The notes under the pieces are model-generated. The model saw only the letters and a list, made by a program, of their open reading frames with translations. It did not search any database and was not told the DNA's origin. A stretch of DNA of 64,000 bases, from contig JAFDXR010000008.1 in assembly GCA_018267825.1 (NCBI GenBank), forward strand, positions 372,001-436,000. Direction: 5' to 3'. Positions 17,171 through 26,700 of this stretch are shown one piece after another. Origin of the DNA: Bacteroidota bacterium (GTDB taxonomy: Bacteria > Bacteroidota > Bacteroidia > B-17B0 > Aurantibacillaceae). Each line of letters starts with the position of its first letter. Positions within the stretch are counted from its first letter, which is position 1. Made by a program: the position numbers and the translations under genes.

Positions 17171-18202
17171 TTACTTTTTCGAACGTTTTATTCTTTGTTT
17201 AATAACATCGGCAATTGCTTGACGATGCGTTCGGCTGACAGATGTTGTTGCTGCATCCAGTTTCATTTTACTTGGAATTAATTGTATTGCTGTGAACAAT
17301 TGTCCGATTACTTTGCATCTGAGATTGAAATTCTTTATTCCATACTCTTTGAGCATTTCATCAAGTCCTAACATATAATTTGTTATCAAGTTACTTGTCC
17401 AAGTTGTGCTCTTAGAGTTAAATTTTAAATAGTTCGAATATAATTCTCTTCTCTTTTGTAAATAATCAATGACATCAAAATCAGCTGTAATCTTAAGAAC
17501 CTTTTCAAATGAATCGACCAAGGCATCAAACCACTCATGTGGAAGTTCTATGGTTTTACCCTGTTTATAAGGGCCATAATGAATAACAATATTTTTTATT
17601 TCATATGAGTTCGATTCGTTTTTTACCTTGGTTGCTGATTCTGTTCTATTACGTTTCGAATAATGTTCCAGTAAAATGTCAATAAAGGTGACAGAGGCTT
17701 TTGCTGATTCCCTTAAGTCATCATGCTCTTCACCAAGGTATTCACCAACTTTAACTGAATGGTAATGGAGTCCAATTTCTTTTGCAGCCTTGCAAAGTGT
17801 TCCAATTAATTTTGGATTAGTCTGCATCGCATCATCGGGAAGAACATTAAATAAATACCTATGCAATTTTTCACTTGTGTAATTTGGGTCACCAATAGTG
17901 AATGGAATAAAATGTTCCCCTCCATCATTATCAACTGCTTCTTCCTTATCTATTTCTTCATTTGCCAGCTGTTTATCTTTTTGTTTAGATTTCTCATCGT
18001 ACATTTTCCAAATAGAAAATAAAGCATGAAGACTTGAACTTATTGGCTCAGAAATTAATTCGTAATCCTTATTTTGAATACTCAGAGGAAGATGCTTTTG
18101 TATAAGCGCATAATCGAATTCGATTTTTTCTCCACCTTCCTCTTTAGAAGAAAAAAAGAGGGAAAGATTCAACTCCCTCATCTTATGAACATCATATGCC
18201 AT
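17171..18202 (-). CDS. Unknown protein of the element, 343 residues
   Basis: I do not recognise a family. The protein is largely helical and charged. It has an acidic Lys/Glu-rich linker near residues 75-95 (KQKDKQLANEEIDKEE) that may separate two domains, and a strongly basic C-terminus (RTHRQAIADVIKQRIKRSKK) that could bind nucleic acid. It starts two bases after the stop of the serine recombinase gene, so it is almost certainly co-transcribed with it, and a strong terminator follows. A role linked to the recombinase is possible but not shown. Confidence 0.65.
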   Translation of the reverse strand: MAYDVHKMRELNLSLFFSSKEEGGEKIEFDYALIQKHLPLSIQNKDYELISEPISSSLHALFSIWKMYDEKSKQKDKQLANEEIDKEEAVDNDGGEHFIPFTIGDPNYTSEKLHRYLFNVLPDDAMQTNPKLIGTLCKAAKEIGLHYHSVKVGEYLGEEHDDLRESAKASVTFIDILLEHYSKRNRTESATKVKNESNSYEIKNIVIHYGPYKQGKTIELPHEWFDALVDSFEKVLKITADFDVIDYLQKRRELYSNYLKFNSKSTTWTSNLITNYMLGLDEMLKEYGIKNFNLRCKVIGQLFTAIQLIPSKMKLDAATTSVSRTHRQAIADVIKQRIKRSKK

Positions 18203-18204
18203 AT

Positions 18205-18870
18205 TTAATTACTTAAGTTTCTTCTATTAATTAACCAAACAGAATAAGCTGAATGCTGTTTCCCACGGCTCGTTAAAAACCCGTTCTTGTTAAGTTGCCA
18301 AGCGATTCGCTGAAATGAAATTCCTTCTTTACGAAGCAACTCAATCAAACTTCCTGCTCTTACATTATTTTCATTTGCAAGTGCTAATTCTTTTTTCCGA
18401 GCAGCTCCTTTCAATCTTGCCTCCTGTGTCAGATTCTCTGGCGTACCTAATTTTACTCCACGTTGCTTTGCTACCTGCAAACTTTTTGAAGTGCGGTCCG
18501 CAATTAATTTTGCTTCATTTTCTGCAACCGCACTTAGTATGTGAATTGTAAGTGGAGTTGCGAATGGAGCATCACAAGCAACAAAAGGAACTTTACTTTC
18601 CAGGAGCGATGCGGTGAATGCTACGTTACGAGCAAGCCTGTCGAGTTTAGCAATTAAAAGTGTTGCGCCAGTTTGTTTACACATTTCAATCGCCTTGTAA
18701 ATCTCAACTCGCTTCTTCTTTGAAGTTCCTGTTTCCACCTCAACAAACTCTGCAATGATTTCTCCATCCTTTGCAAAATTATTTACTGCCTGGCGCTGCG
18801 CTTCCAAACCGAGACCACTTTGTCCCTGTCGGAGAGTCGAACATCTTGTATAGGATACATATTTCTTCAT
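18205..18870 (-). CDS. Serine recombinase (resolvase/invertase family)
   Basis: The ATG at 18870 is chosen, preceded by AGGTGA, giving 221 residues; the longer frame adds 19 unconserved residues. The catalytic domain is plain: YTRCSTLRQGQSG with Ser11 as nucleophile, LLIAKLDRLARN with the conserved Arg residues, and the E-helix segment SAVAENEAKLIADRT. The C-terminal part (IELLRKEGISFQRIAWQLNK) is a helix-turn-helix. It belongs with short resolvases or invertases, not large serine integrases. It could resolve dimers or invert a segment, or serve a second mobile unit inside the island. A palindrome lies upstream. Confidence 0.9.
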   Translation of the reverse strand: MKKYVSYTRCSTLRQGQSGLGLEAQRQAVNNFAKDGEIIAEFVEVETGTSKKKRVEIYKAIEMCKQTGATLLIAKLDRLARNVAFTASLLESKVPFVACDAPFATPLTIHILSAVAENEAKLIADRTSKSLQVAKQRGVKLGTPENLTQEARLKGAARKKELALANENNVRAGSLIELLRKEGISFQRIAWQLNKNGFLTSRGKQHSAYSVWLINRRNLSN

Positions 18871-18904
18871 TTTCACCTGTTTATATAGAATCTTAAACGT
18901 TCGT

Positions 18905-18929
18905 TTGTGGTTATATATAACACCCACAA
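18905..18929. promoter_or_regulatory. Palindrome upstream of the serine recombinase
   Basis: The perfect 12-bp palindrome GTTATATATAAC (18910-18921) is flanked by TTGTGG and CCACAA arms. It lies 35 bases upstream of the recombinase ATG and could be an operator or crossover site. Confidence 0.35.
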
Positions 18930-18930
18930 T

Positions 18931-19452
18931 TTAGTGTTTTTTATGAAAATCTGGATTGAGTTCAACAAAAAAGTCACTTCCATCCTCATCAGTAACAGGT
19001 GTGAACCAACCAATAGGTGAAGTACGCCCTGGAAAAGTTATGCTGATTCTTTTCCCGAATTCTTTATTTTCCCAAATCAAATCTTCAATTGCAGGAAACG
19101 ATGTGTATTTATATTTTGCACGGAGCTTGCACAAATTATTGAAGTCAAAAAAAAGGTATCGAGTATTAATCACAAACATCATTTCACATATACTCTTGTA
19201 ACTAAAACCAAGTTTCATTAATTCAGATGCGACCTCATGGCTTCCACATTTAGCAATTTTATTTGTGATTTCTCTCAATAATAATTCAGCTTGCTTTCTA
19301 TCTACAGTGTATTTTCTTCCAAGTAATTCATGTCGTGTATTTACTTCAATCGCAAATCGCTCACCATCTTTTATTATCATTGACCACAGCTGGTTGCAAT
19401 GACCAAAATTAATTTCCTGCTCATCTATAATTCTGAAATCTGTTGTTATCAT
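18931..19452 (-). CDS. Unknown protein, 173 residues
   Basis: No family recognised. The N-terminal part alternates short strands (WSMIIKDGERFAIEVNTRHE), and the remainder is mixed. There is no signal peptide. The upstream region contains the T-tract plus TTGACCTATAA element that is also found before two neighbouring genes. It belongs to a run of small minus-strand genes between 18.9 and 20.4 kb. Confidence 0.6.
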   Translation of the reverse strand: MITTDFRIIDEQEINFGHCNQLWSMIIKDGERFAIEVNTRHELLGRKYTVDRKQAELLLREITNKIAKCGSHEVASELMKLGFSYKSICEMMFVINTRYLFFDFNNLCKLRAKYKYTSFPAIEDLIWENKEFGKRISITFPGRTSPIGWFTPVTDEDGSDFFVELNPDFHKKH

Positions 19453-19480
19453 ATTGAAGATTTAGCGTTACCGTTGTTCT

Positions 19481-19511
19481 TATAGGTCAAGGAATTCAAA
19501 AAAAAGAATCG
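19481..19511 (-). promoter_or_regulatory. Repeated T-tract/GACCTATA element, copy 1
   Basis: On the minus strand: GATTC, a T8 tract, about nine bases, then TTGACCTATAA. It overlaps the end of the 99-residue gene and lies 29 bases before the 173-residue gene. Confidence 0.4.
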
Positions 19512-19795
19512 TCTATTTGTTTTAACCATTCTTTTAAATTTAATTTCATTGTAGGGCTCAGGTAAGTGTACTGTTTCTCTAGTAGAACATTAAGCATGTC
19601 GTTATAACAATGGTAATTGTCGCAAATTAGTTCAAGTGATATTTTATCATACATTTTTACAGAAGAATTCTCGTCTCCTTCTTTGTAATTAACGAAATAA
19701 ATGAAGTTTTTTGTCTCAACTCCTCTGTAATAAGTGCCAAGCCATGAGGAGATTCTTTTTTGACCTGGATGAATATATTGTGGACTCATGAACAT
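19496..19795 (-). CDS. Unknown small protein, 99 residues
   Basis: No family recognised. It begins MFMSPQYIHPGQKRIS; the second ATG, two codons in, may be the real start because the shared GACCTATA element runs up to the first. The segment TKNFIYFVNYKEGDENSSVK suggests a beta-rich core and the end (LKEWLKQIDDSFF) a helix. It sits between two other small genes with the same upstream element. Confidence 0.5.
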   Translation of the reverse strand: MFMSPQYIHPGQKRISSWLGTYYRGVETKNFIYFVNYKEGDENSSVKMYDKISLELICDNYHCYNDMLNVLLEKQYTYLSPTMKLNLKEWLKQIDDSFF

Positions 19796-19825
19796 ATAGG
19801 TCCCTTTTTTTAAAAAAAAGAATCA
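19795..19825 (-). promoter_or_regulatory. Repeated T-tract/GACCTATA element, copy 2
   Basis: On the minus strand: GATTC overlapping the stop of the upstream gene, a T8 tract, an A/G spacer and GACCTATA running into the start of the 99-residue gene. Confidence 0.4.
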
Positions 19826-20350
19826 CAATTTATTGCTGAGATAATTTAATGCACGGTCAGAGCTCATTCCAGATAATTTGCTTTCAGCATATGACAAGGT
19901 TCGCAATGCTTCTGGTCCTGAATAGCAACCTGCACTTAAACTGTCAAGAATTGCAGTGTCTTTCATAAGTGACAAGGCAGAGTCATTGTCCATTGAGCTC
20001 AATAAACTTTCACGGTATTGCAGAACCCTATTAATATTCGGATAAGATGAATTACCTGTAACTGGAATTCCTCCCTCTGTTTTATCTTCAAAAACAGGCA
20101 TGTAAACGTTAAACGTGCAAATTCGAAAAAGACCAGATACGAAAGCATAAAGCAATACGAGCCCTCCAATACAATTGGCTAAGCTTCCGAGAATGCTCGC
20201 TAGGTCAGCGTTTAGAAAACTAAAATGATTTTGCACATGGTTGTGCAATGCATTCAATCCATCGGCTCCTCCTATAACAGTCATGAAGTAATATGAGCAA
20301 CCAAAAAGCAATATTCCTTTAGCAAGCTTCAGTATTGGATTTCGTTTCAT
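19823..20350 (-). CDS. Membrane protein of unknown function, 175 residues
   Basis: The ATG at 20350 is preferred, since the longer frame would run through the T-tract/GACCTATA element that precedes two other genes. Two hydrophobic segments (ILLFGCSYYFMTVIGG and LANCIGGLVLLYAFVSGLF) flank a short loop and suggest two membrane helices. The C-terminal 90 residues are soluble, with Ser/Leu-rich helical repeats (RVLQYRESLLSSMDNDSALS and LRTLSYAESKLSGMSSDRAL). It resembles small membrane proteins of Bacteroidota conjugative or satellite elements, but I cannot assign a family. Confidence 0.55.
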   Translation of the reverse strand: MKRNPILKLAKGILLFGCSYYFMTVIGGADGLNALHNHVQNHFSFLNADLASILGSLANCIGGLVLLYAFVSGLFRICTFNVYMPVFEDKTEGGIPVTGNSSYPNINRVLQYRESLLSSMDNDSALSLMKDTAILDSLSAGCYSGPEALRTLSYAESKLSGMSSDRALNYLSNKL

Positions 20351-20355
20351 ACAGT

Positions 20356-20388
20356 TATAGGTCAAGAAAAAGAAAAAAAAGAAAATCG
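20356..20388 (-). promoter_or_regulatory. Repeated T-tract/GACCTATA element, copy 3
   Basis: On the minus strand a C/T tract with T8 is followed by TTGACCTATAA, ending about five bases before the ATG at 20350. Confidence 0.4.
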
Positions 20389-20438
20389 GAAATAATACTT
20401 CCAATAAACCGTTACTTAATAAACGGATTTACGTTACA

Positions 20439-20732
20439 ATGGAAATGAGAAAAACAGGGCTTAGGATATTACTAAGAGTGTTCGCTTCAACAAACTATCT
20501 ACTCTTTCATGAGACAGGTTTCCGATGGGCGAATTTATTATTTAGTTTAGGTATAGCGTTCTATTGTTACGGCACATCCTTCTATGCGCTACGTTTTGTT
20601 GCACTTTATATTCTATCAATTGAATTAATTGCAAAATATATTTACACTCAAGAAATGAGAGCAAATTATTATTCGGATGGGCTTGATATTGTTGAGGTGA
20701 TTCGAAAGGAAATTGGCAAAGAAAAGAGTTAG
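20439..20732 (+). CDS. Small predicted membrane protein, 97 residues
   Basis: The only left-half gene of the element besides the integrase on the plus strand. Hydrophobic segments at about residues 27-48 and 50-70 suggest two membrane helices, followed by a charged tail (VIRKEIGKEKS). No family is recognised. It diverges from the 175-residue membrane protein and its stop overlaps that of the convergent 78-residue gene by four bases. It could be spurious, but length, start context and codon use are acceptable. Confidence 0.4.
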   Translation: MEMRKTGLRILLRVFASTNYLLFHETGFRWANLLFSLGIAFYCYGTSFYALRFVALYILSIELIAKYIYTQEMRANYYSDGLDIVEVIRKEIGKEKS

Positions 20733-20965
20733 GTATTCTCCTGGTAAATGCGCCAGAAATTAATGGCATTTTCTGTTAAAAATAGCTTACGATTTTGATA
20801 CATTTCATAGGGAAAATTATCTCCAATTTTTTGAAGCAATCTGAAGAGCTCTGTTTTATTGTTTGTGCCAGTAATTTTTATAAGAGTTTGGTAATCCACA
20901 TACAGTCTTCCATTTTGCAGAAGGTATTGAACAAAACTTCGTTGACCAGTTTCTTTTGTCTCCAT
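20729..20965 (-). CDS. Small DNA-binding-like protein, 78 residues
   Basis: A compact protein of helix-turn-helix character: LIKITGTNNKTELFRLLQKI followed by FLTENAINFWRI. This is similar in shape to small regulatory proteins, but no family is recognised. It is a single gene with 254 bases of AT-rich DNA upstream. The ATG start is preceded by an A/G-rich stretch. Confidence 0.45.
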   Translation of the reverse strand: METKETGQRSFVQYLLQNGRLYVDYQTLIKITGTNNKTELFRLLQKIGDNFPYEMYQNRKLFLTENAINFWRIYQENT

Positions 20966-21219
20966 TTTCTTTTACAATAAATAGAGAGAAAAATGAAAAG
21001 TAACGTTATGTTCATTTGAGTAATTTGATTTTCTTGAATGTTGTATTTTATTTTATCAAATCTTCACATTAAGAACTGCGTAGGAAATTCAAATTGAACG
21101 TTAACGTTCTGTTACTTGAGTCGAACTAAAAAAGGGTGACAAAATTTGTTTGCTACCCTCAGTTGAGGTGCTTAATTAAGCTCTTTTAGAGCGTAAAATA
21201 AGTGCGCTATTAAAGGCCC

Positions 21220-21570
21220 TTATTTAGAAGCCCTGTACTCATCAAATCCGAGTTGGAATCTTAGGTACTCTGTGACCACAATATTTACGAATGCATCAAC
21301 ATCCGCTCTCCCCCTAATACATTCTTGGTAAGCATCGAGGATGTAAGGTTCTTTGGCTCCCATAGAAATGCAGTTTTGAGACAATCTCCCTTCTATAAAA
21401 AGAAAAACGTCTGGCTCCCCTCCAACAAAGCTGAATTCAACCTTGGTGCACTGTTGAGGTATTCCATACATGTCATAGGTTTTGAACCTATCATCTACGT
21501 AACCAATTACTGGTACATGATTGTTTTTTAATAGAGAGTTAACTCCGTCAGACGCAAATATTCTTTCCAT
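21220..21570 (-). CDS. Unknown small protein at the end of the defence operon
   Basis: The ATG at 21570, preceded by AGGAAT, is chosen because the longer frame opens with TTG. At 116 residues it has no recognised domain. The sequence suggests an alpha/beta fold: HVPVIGYVDDRFKTYD, VEFSFVGGEPDVFLFIEG, then a helical end. It follows the UvrD-like helicase gene by 55 bases on the same strand, so it may be the last gene of the operon. It may also be an independent gene. Confidence 0.5.
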   Translation of the reverse strand: MERIFASDGVNSLLKNNHVPVIGYVDDRFKTYDMYGIPQQCTKVEFSFVGGEPDVFLFIEGRLSQNCISMGAKEPYILDAYQECIRGRADVDAFVNIVVTEYLRFQLGFDEYRASK

Positions 21571-21625
21571 ATTCCTGTTTAGAATAAATAGCCAGGAATA
21601 CTCAAAATTCAATTATTTGGAATTG

Positions 21626-23722
21626 CTATTTTGATAAGCTTATTAGGTCAGACTTCACTCCAGTTCCAAATATTTTCAAAACACTAATTGCTCTAGTAAT
21701 TGCTACATATATCAACGAGCGTTCGCTGTTTAAGTAGTCTGCTTTTTCTTGAGGCTCCATTTCCTCGAATTTTGAGAAGTATAATGGAGAAGTTCTGTTG
21801 TTTACATCCGCCAGAAGCACGGCTTTAAATTCCAGCCCCTTTAAGCTATGGAAAGTCGATAAAACTACCCCTTTCCCATCGTCAGCCGAGTTGGAGATGT
21901 CTCTGTAGGCTATTTTAACCTTGTGCAAATGATTTTTAACCTCTTTTACGGCATCTTTGGTCCTACAGGCAATGGCAATGTCCTCTAAACTATAATTCGC
22001 CTGTTTAAGTGAGTTTATTTGCGCCACAAGAGCATCAAGCTCCTCATTCTTCGTCTTTAAGACCTGGTATGTTGGTTGTTCGCCATGAAAAAGGGACAAA
22101 TACCCATTTAGTTTCTCAGCCTCACCATCGAAGTCATCATAGTTAACTCCTTTGATTGCAGACAAGGCAAGACGCTTAATCTCTTCGGAGGTTCTATAGT
22201 TAATTTTCAACTGCTTACTTCTTGTTCCACGAACCGAAATTCCAGCAGCGGAGAAATTCAACTTTTTAGCATAAATTTTCTGATAAGGGTCGCCTACAAG
22301 GAACATGTCATTTTCCTTTTCTTCAACAAGTGACCTTAAAAAACGAAGCTCTACGTTCGATAAGTCTTGAATCTCATCTGCTATTACAAATCTAAATGGC
22401 CTTTCTTTTATCGTTTTATTGAATGTGGCGACCTTATTGTACAATTCAGACCTGTCGATATATCCATTGGTAGCTTTTTTCTTATTGTACAATTCAACAA
22501 GCTTCCAGATGTCCATTTTCTGCTTCCTAGAAATTGGTTTACCTCTTCCGATTCTGCTCACTTTCAAATAATCCTCTTCTGATTGAATATCATTCAACAG
22601 TATTACATTTTGATACTCGCCAGAAAGAAATGGAGTATCGAATTCTGAGAGATTTTGTTCAAGCAGTTCATCCCAAAGCTCAAAACTTGGCTTAGAATTA
22701 GGCGTGTCCAATACTCTTGTTTCCTTTGAGACCAGTTTGGCTCCGTTGGCAATTTCTCTTGCAAGATTATCTATGTTGATGATTTGAATCTTTGACTCAT
22801 CAAGGTTCAGTTTCTTTGCCAGTACAGTCAAGTTATTCGTAAGGGCGTTTGTGTATGTCGTAAATACAATTTTTCGCTTATCCAATAAGTCACCCAAAGA
22901 TAAAAGATGTTTTAACCGATGCAGAGCAACCACTGTTTTACCAGTTCCTGCACCACCAGTAACTTTCACTGAACCTTTAAAATTCGACTCAACTAATTTT
23001 CTTTGCGATGGATGCAAAAATATTTGCCATTTACTCAGTTCACCATTAATGATTTCTTCCATCAACTTGTCATCCATTCGAACAAAGTTGCGTTGATTGT
23101 TAATACTTTCAACCTGTTCTTCAATATCCGAAGACTTTGTTTTCCCTTCATTTACTTCTGCAATCAACAACTCGACATTTGCTCCTTCTGAAACATAGAA
23201 CAAATTTTCAAACGCATCAGCAGGTAAATATTTTTCAGCAGCACTAAGTTCATCCAAATCACGCAAAGAGCGCACAAGATTTACGGACTGTGATGGAACT
23301 CCAATAGCCAATAATTGTTCATCACTCAAATCAGCAAATAGAGATTGTTTTTTAACCGCTGCACTTACTGGTTTTTCCATTTCTGTTTCCAGCGCAGTAA
23401 ATATTTGAGCTGTCTGTGTATTCTCGTTCCAATCAAATATTTTATTTGTTGCCCAATCCATCGCTTCGTCATGGTTATCCACCCAAAGCATAAAATATGT
23501 ATCTCCCTTTTTAGGGGCTACAATTATTGCTCTATATTTTTGGTCAATCCTGGCTGTCCTCATATTGGGGTCTCTGAAGGTGCTAATAGGCTCTAAGTGG
23601 ATTGCTTCCGATTTAGAATTCGTCCTGAACTTCTTTTGAAATTCTAATACTTTCTTCTGAATTGCTTTTGGCAACTCAAATATTTTTTCAAAACATTTAT
23701 CGTGAACATATAACTTCATCAT
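21626..23722 (-). CDS. UvrD-like superfamily 1 helicase with RelE/ParE-like N-terminus
   Basis: The 698-residue protein has a complete SF1 helicase core: Walker A GGAGTGKT (256-263), Walker B DEIQD (449-453), GDPYQKIY (477-484), STFHSLKGLEFKAV near 630 and YVAITRA near 680. The first 95 residues (LPKAIQKKVLEFQKKF, RTARIDQKYRAIIV, WVDNHDEAMDW) match the fold of RelE/ParE toxins. That domain is probably a structural or RNA-binding module here, since catalytic residues cannot be judged. The start overlaps the stop of the DUF1998 helicase gene by four bases, so the two are translationally coupled. UvrD-like partners occur in Gabija (GajB), but the fusion and length differ. Confidence 0.88.
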   Translation of the reverse strand: MMKLYVHDKCFEKIFELPKAIQKKVLEFQKKFRTNSKSEAIHLEPISTFRDPNMRTARIDQKYRAIIVAPKKGDTYFMLWVDNHDEAMDWATNKIFDWNENTQTAQIFTALETEMEKPVSAAVKKQSLFADLSDEQLLAIGVPSQSVNLVRSLRDLDELSAAEKYLPADAFENLFYVSEGANVELLIAEVNEGKTKSSDIEEQVESINNQRNFVRMDDKLMEEIINGELSKWQIFLHPSQRKLVESNFKGSVKVTGGAGTGKTVVALHRLKHLLSLGDLLDKRKIVFTTYTNALTNNLTVLAKKLNLDESKIQIINIDNLAREIANGAKLVSKETRVLDTPNSKPSFELWDELLEQNLSEFDTPFLSGEYQNVILLNDIQSEEDYLKVSRIGRGKPISRKQKMDIWKLVELYNKKKATNGYIDRSELYNKVATFNKTIKERPFRFVIADEIQDLSNVELRFLRSLVEEKENDMFLVGDPYQKIYAKKLNFSAAGISVRGTRSKQLKINYRTSEEIKRLALSAIKGVNYDDFDGEAEKLNGYLSLFHGEQPTYQVLKTKNEELDALVAQINSLKQANYSLEDIAIACRTKDAVKEVKNHLHKVKIAYRDISNSADDGKGVVLSTFHSLKGLEFKAVLLADVNNRTSPLYFSKFEEMEPQEKADYLNSERSLIYVAITRAISVLKIFGTGVKSDLISLSK

Positions 23723-26700
23723 TGTATCATTTTAATATTAAAATCACTCGCCTTTACTTCTTTGTAACCAGCTTCAATAAACATTTTTGCATCTGCTTCT
23801 GATTGAGGACCAATAAATATTTTGGCTGATTCAAAACCAAGCATGGCCTCGGCAAATATTCCATTGTGTTCCAAAAAGAATCCACCATCAAGATTGAAAG
23901 GAATTTTTGAATCAATCAGTTGCTTTACTATAGAATGAATAGATACATCGTGATACTTCAAGCACTCATATTTATCCGATTCCATTTCGCTATTATCAAC
24001 AGGTGATTGAGATACTTCGTTATATAGAACAGCATGTTCCTGAATCACATTATACACCTGCCAGAAATTTTCCCACTTATCCTTTTCCAGATTATCACTT
24101 ACAGTTTTTATCCAAAGAGCTGCTTTGATTTCAAGGTCAAGAACCTTAACACCAGTCTTTATGTTACCAAAATTAGTGTTATCGAACACTTCAGGAAAGG
24201 TGTAGAATTTCCCTTGAGATTTAATCTTAGCTTGTATCGAGCTGTCAATTTGATTCGGACTTCCGAGAACTTTATCAATATCCACTTCATCTACTGAAGG
24301 GGTTGCAAAATTGGATTGAAATAATGAAAGAAATAGACCAACCTTCTGCTGCCTCTTCATTATTTCAATTGGATTGGAAAGTAGCCAAAGCAATCTATCC
24401 ATTGAGTTCTTCGTGTCAAAGAGACTGCTTTTATATTGTTTCCAGTAGGGAATAGCTTCGTATTTTGAAATAGTGTTTCTAAACTTGGACCTCTCCAGGA
24501 AAAGATTGTCCCTTTTAAATTGCTTCGACTCGGCATCACTTTCTTTTTCAATAGCATCAAACTTTTCAATGTCGGTCCAGCTTAATGTCCAGGTAAGTTT
24601 ATCACCAGACTCAACAATTGCCATCCTTTTTTGCAGGTCATTTGCAAAACGATTATTGTCTTTCGTTGCATGAAAAGTATACCCATCAAGATAAATCGCT
24701 ATATTTTTCACAAACGAAAACACCGCCTCATCGTTTATTAGTATGCCATTTTTCTCAATGGAGACAAGAGTGATATAAAAGTCAGTCCTGGTTTTATATT
24801 TTACTCCTTCAGCTGGACCCAATTCAAATTGAGGGCGAATTACATACGAAAAAGAGTACTCGCCATTAGTCAATTTGAATTTGTAATTCAAAACAGAGTC
24901 CTGAATAAACTCTTCAAACTTATATCCTTCATCTCCTTTAGCGAGAAGATAGTTTTTCAGGCTACGAATAAAACGCTCTTCCAATTCACTTTCTTCTATC
25001 TGTCCATTACCAGAAAGCGAACCCAAACTAGAAGTGTAATTCTCCCATGCACTTGATTTATCAACAATCTTCTTAAACAACCTCTCAGCCCAAGCTCTAC
25101 TAAGTTCATCCTGAATGTGCTGATTTGAGTACGTGAAAATACAACGGTAGCAACCGTCTTTCCCTTTGTATTGACAACCACAATCACGAATGGCATGATA
25201 CGCCTTGGTAATTACATCTGTAAATTCAACTGGATTAAACAGTTTTTCGAGATAACCCGTTCCTCCAGGAATATTATCGTAAACAACAAGATATCTATCG
25301 AACCTTCCATTCTTTGCATTGAATTCCGAATAATTAATGAAGCTGAGGTGCTGAGGATTTCCTTTGTAATATTTTTTCAATCCAAGTTCAAGCCCAGCTT
25401 TAAACATATTTACTTGCGATTCACTTTCCAAATCTTGAACTGGAAGAAGAACCTTTAATGCTTCCGTCTTTATTTCCTTGAACAAATAAACTTCTTCAAA
25501 AACTTCATCCGATTTTCCTAAATACTCTTTGTCTTTATGTTTGCAATAGCCATAATGGAATTTAAAATTCCGTACATAGCGTATTTGATGTGGATTAGAA
25601 GTACTCTTACCGCAATGTTTACAGGTTACAAACCCATGATAAGGAATTTCTTCGTGCTGATTAATGGTGATTTTGTTGGCATCAGCTGAACTTGAAAGAC
25701 CAAGATTCACTTCTGTTATATCAACATTTTTCACGTATTCAATTCCGAATGGAATATCTTTCATCCCCCATGCTCCCTGGAAGGTTTTATAGTCAAATTT
25801 AAGGTGTTTAGAGACCGTATAAAGATTTGCAGTTCGCTCATCACTGCTATCGTCAAGAGTGGAATTCTCTCTCGTATTAACAGATTTTACCCCACTTATT
25901 TTTACGAATGTATGTTTGTTTTTAGCAGATGACCAAGAACTATCACCACACTTAGGGCAAGAAGCTTCATTCGAAACAGCGCTGTCTTCAATATGGTCGC
26001 AGTTTGAACAAAAGCGCTTTACTAATAATGTTCCTGGGTCCTTCCAATCAAAAGTATTTAATCCAGATACAGCAAACTTATGACCCTGCGAGTAGAAGTG
26101 ATTGTCTGGGGCAAACTCTCTTATTGCAACGCTTGATGAACGAACAATTTCAAATTGTTTATCCGTAGGTATACTATCACTTGCTTTAGCTTTATTTGAC
26201 TTCACCCATGCATTCAATGTTACGCCCGTTTCTGGAAAAGCATAATTAGGCAACAAACCAACATTGGTCAAATGTTCAAGAATGGACCTTTTATCAATCA
26301 ATCTTTTCAGTCCCCAAAGAGCCTTTTTCTCCCCTTCAAGTGCTTTTCGTTCCTCATCAGTTTCAGGAAGGTTGTTGCTTTTAATAATGTCATCAATCTC
26401 CTTTCTCTTTGCATGAATGTATTCGTATTCTTTCTTAAGCTTATCAAAAACCGACTTTATTCTTGTGTAGAAAGTGTTATCTGCCATAACAGCTCTCAAA
26501 TTATCAAGAACCTTTCCATCTTCTCCTAAGTCTGGTTTATAAAAATCAATGAAGCGATTAAGAAGTTTCGATTCGTGAGCTTTAATGAAGGAGATAATAC
26601 GATTACATAAAAACTCTGATGAATTTAAGTCAGTATTTAATAATCGCAGCGAAATAATTCTTCCAGGTATTGCATTGTTCCGAGGATTTTCTGACGACCA

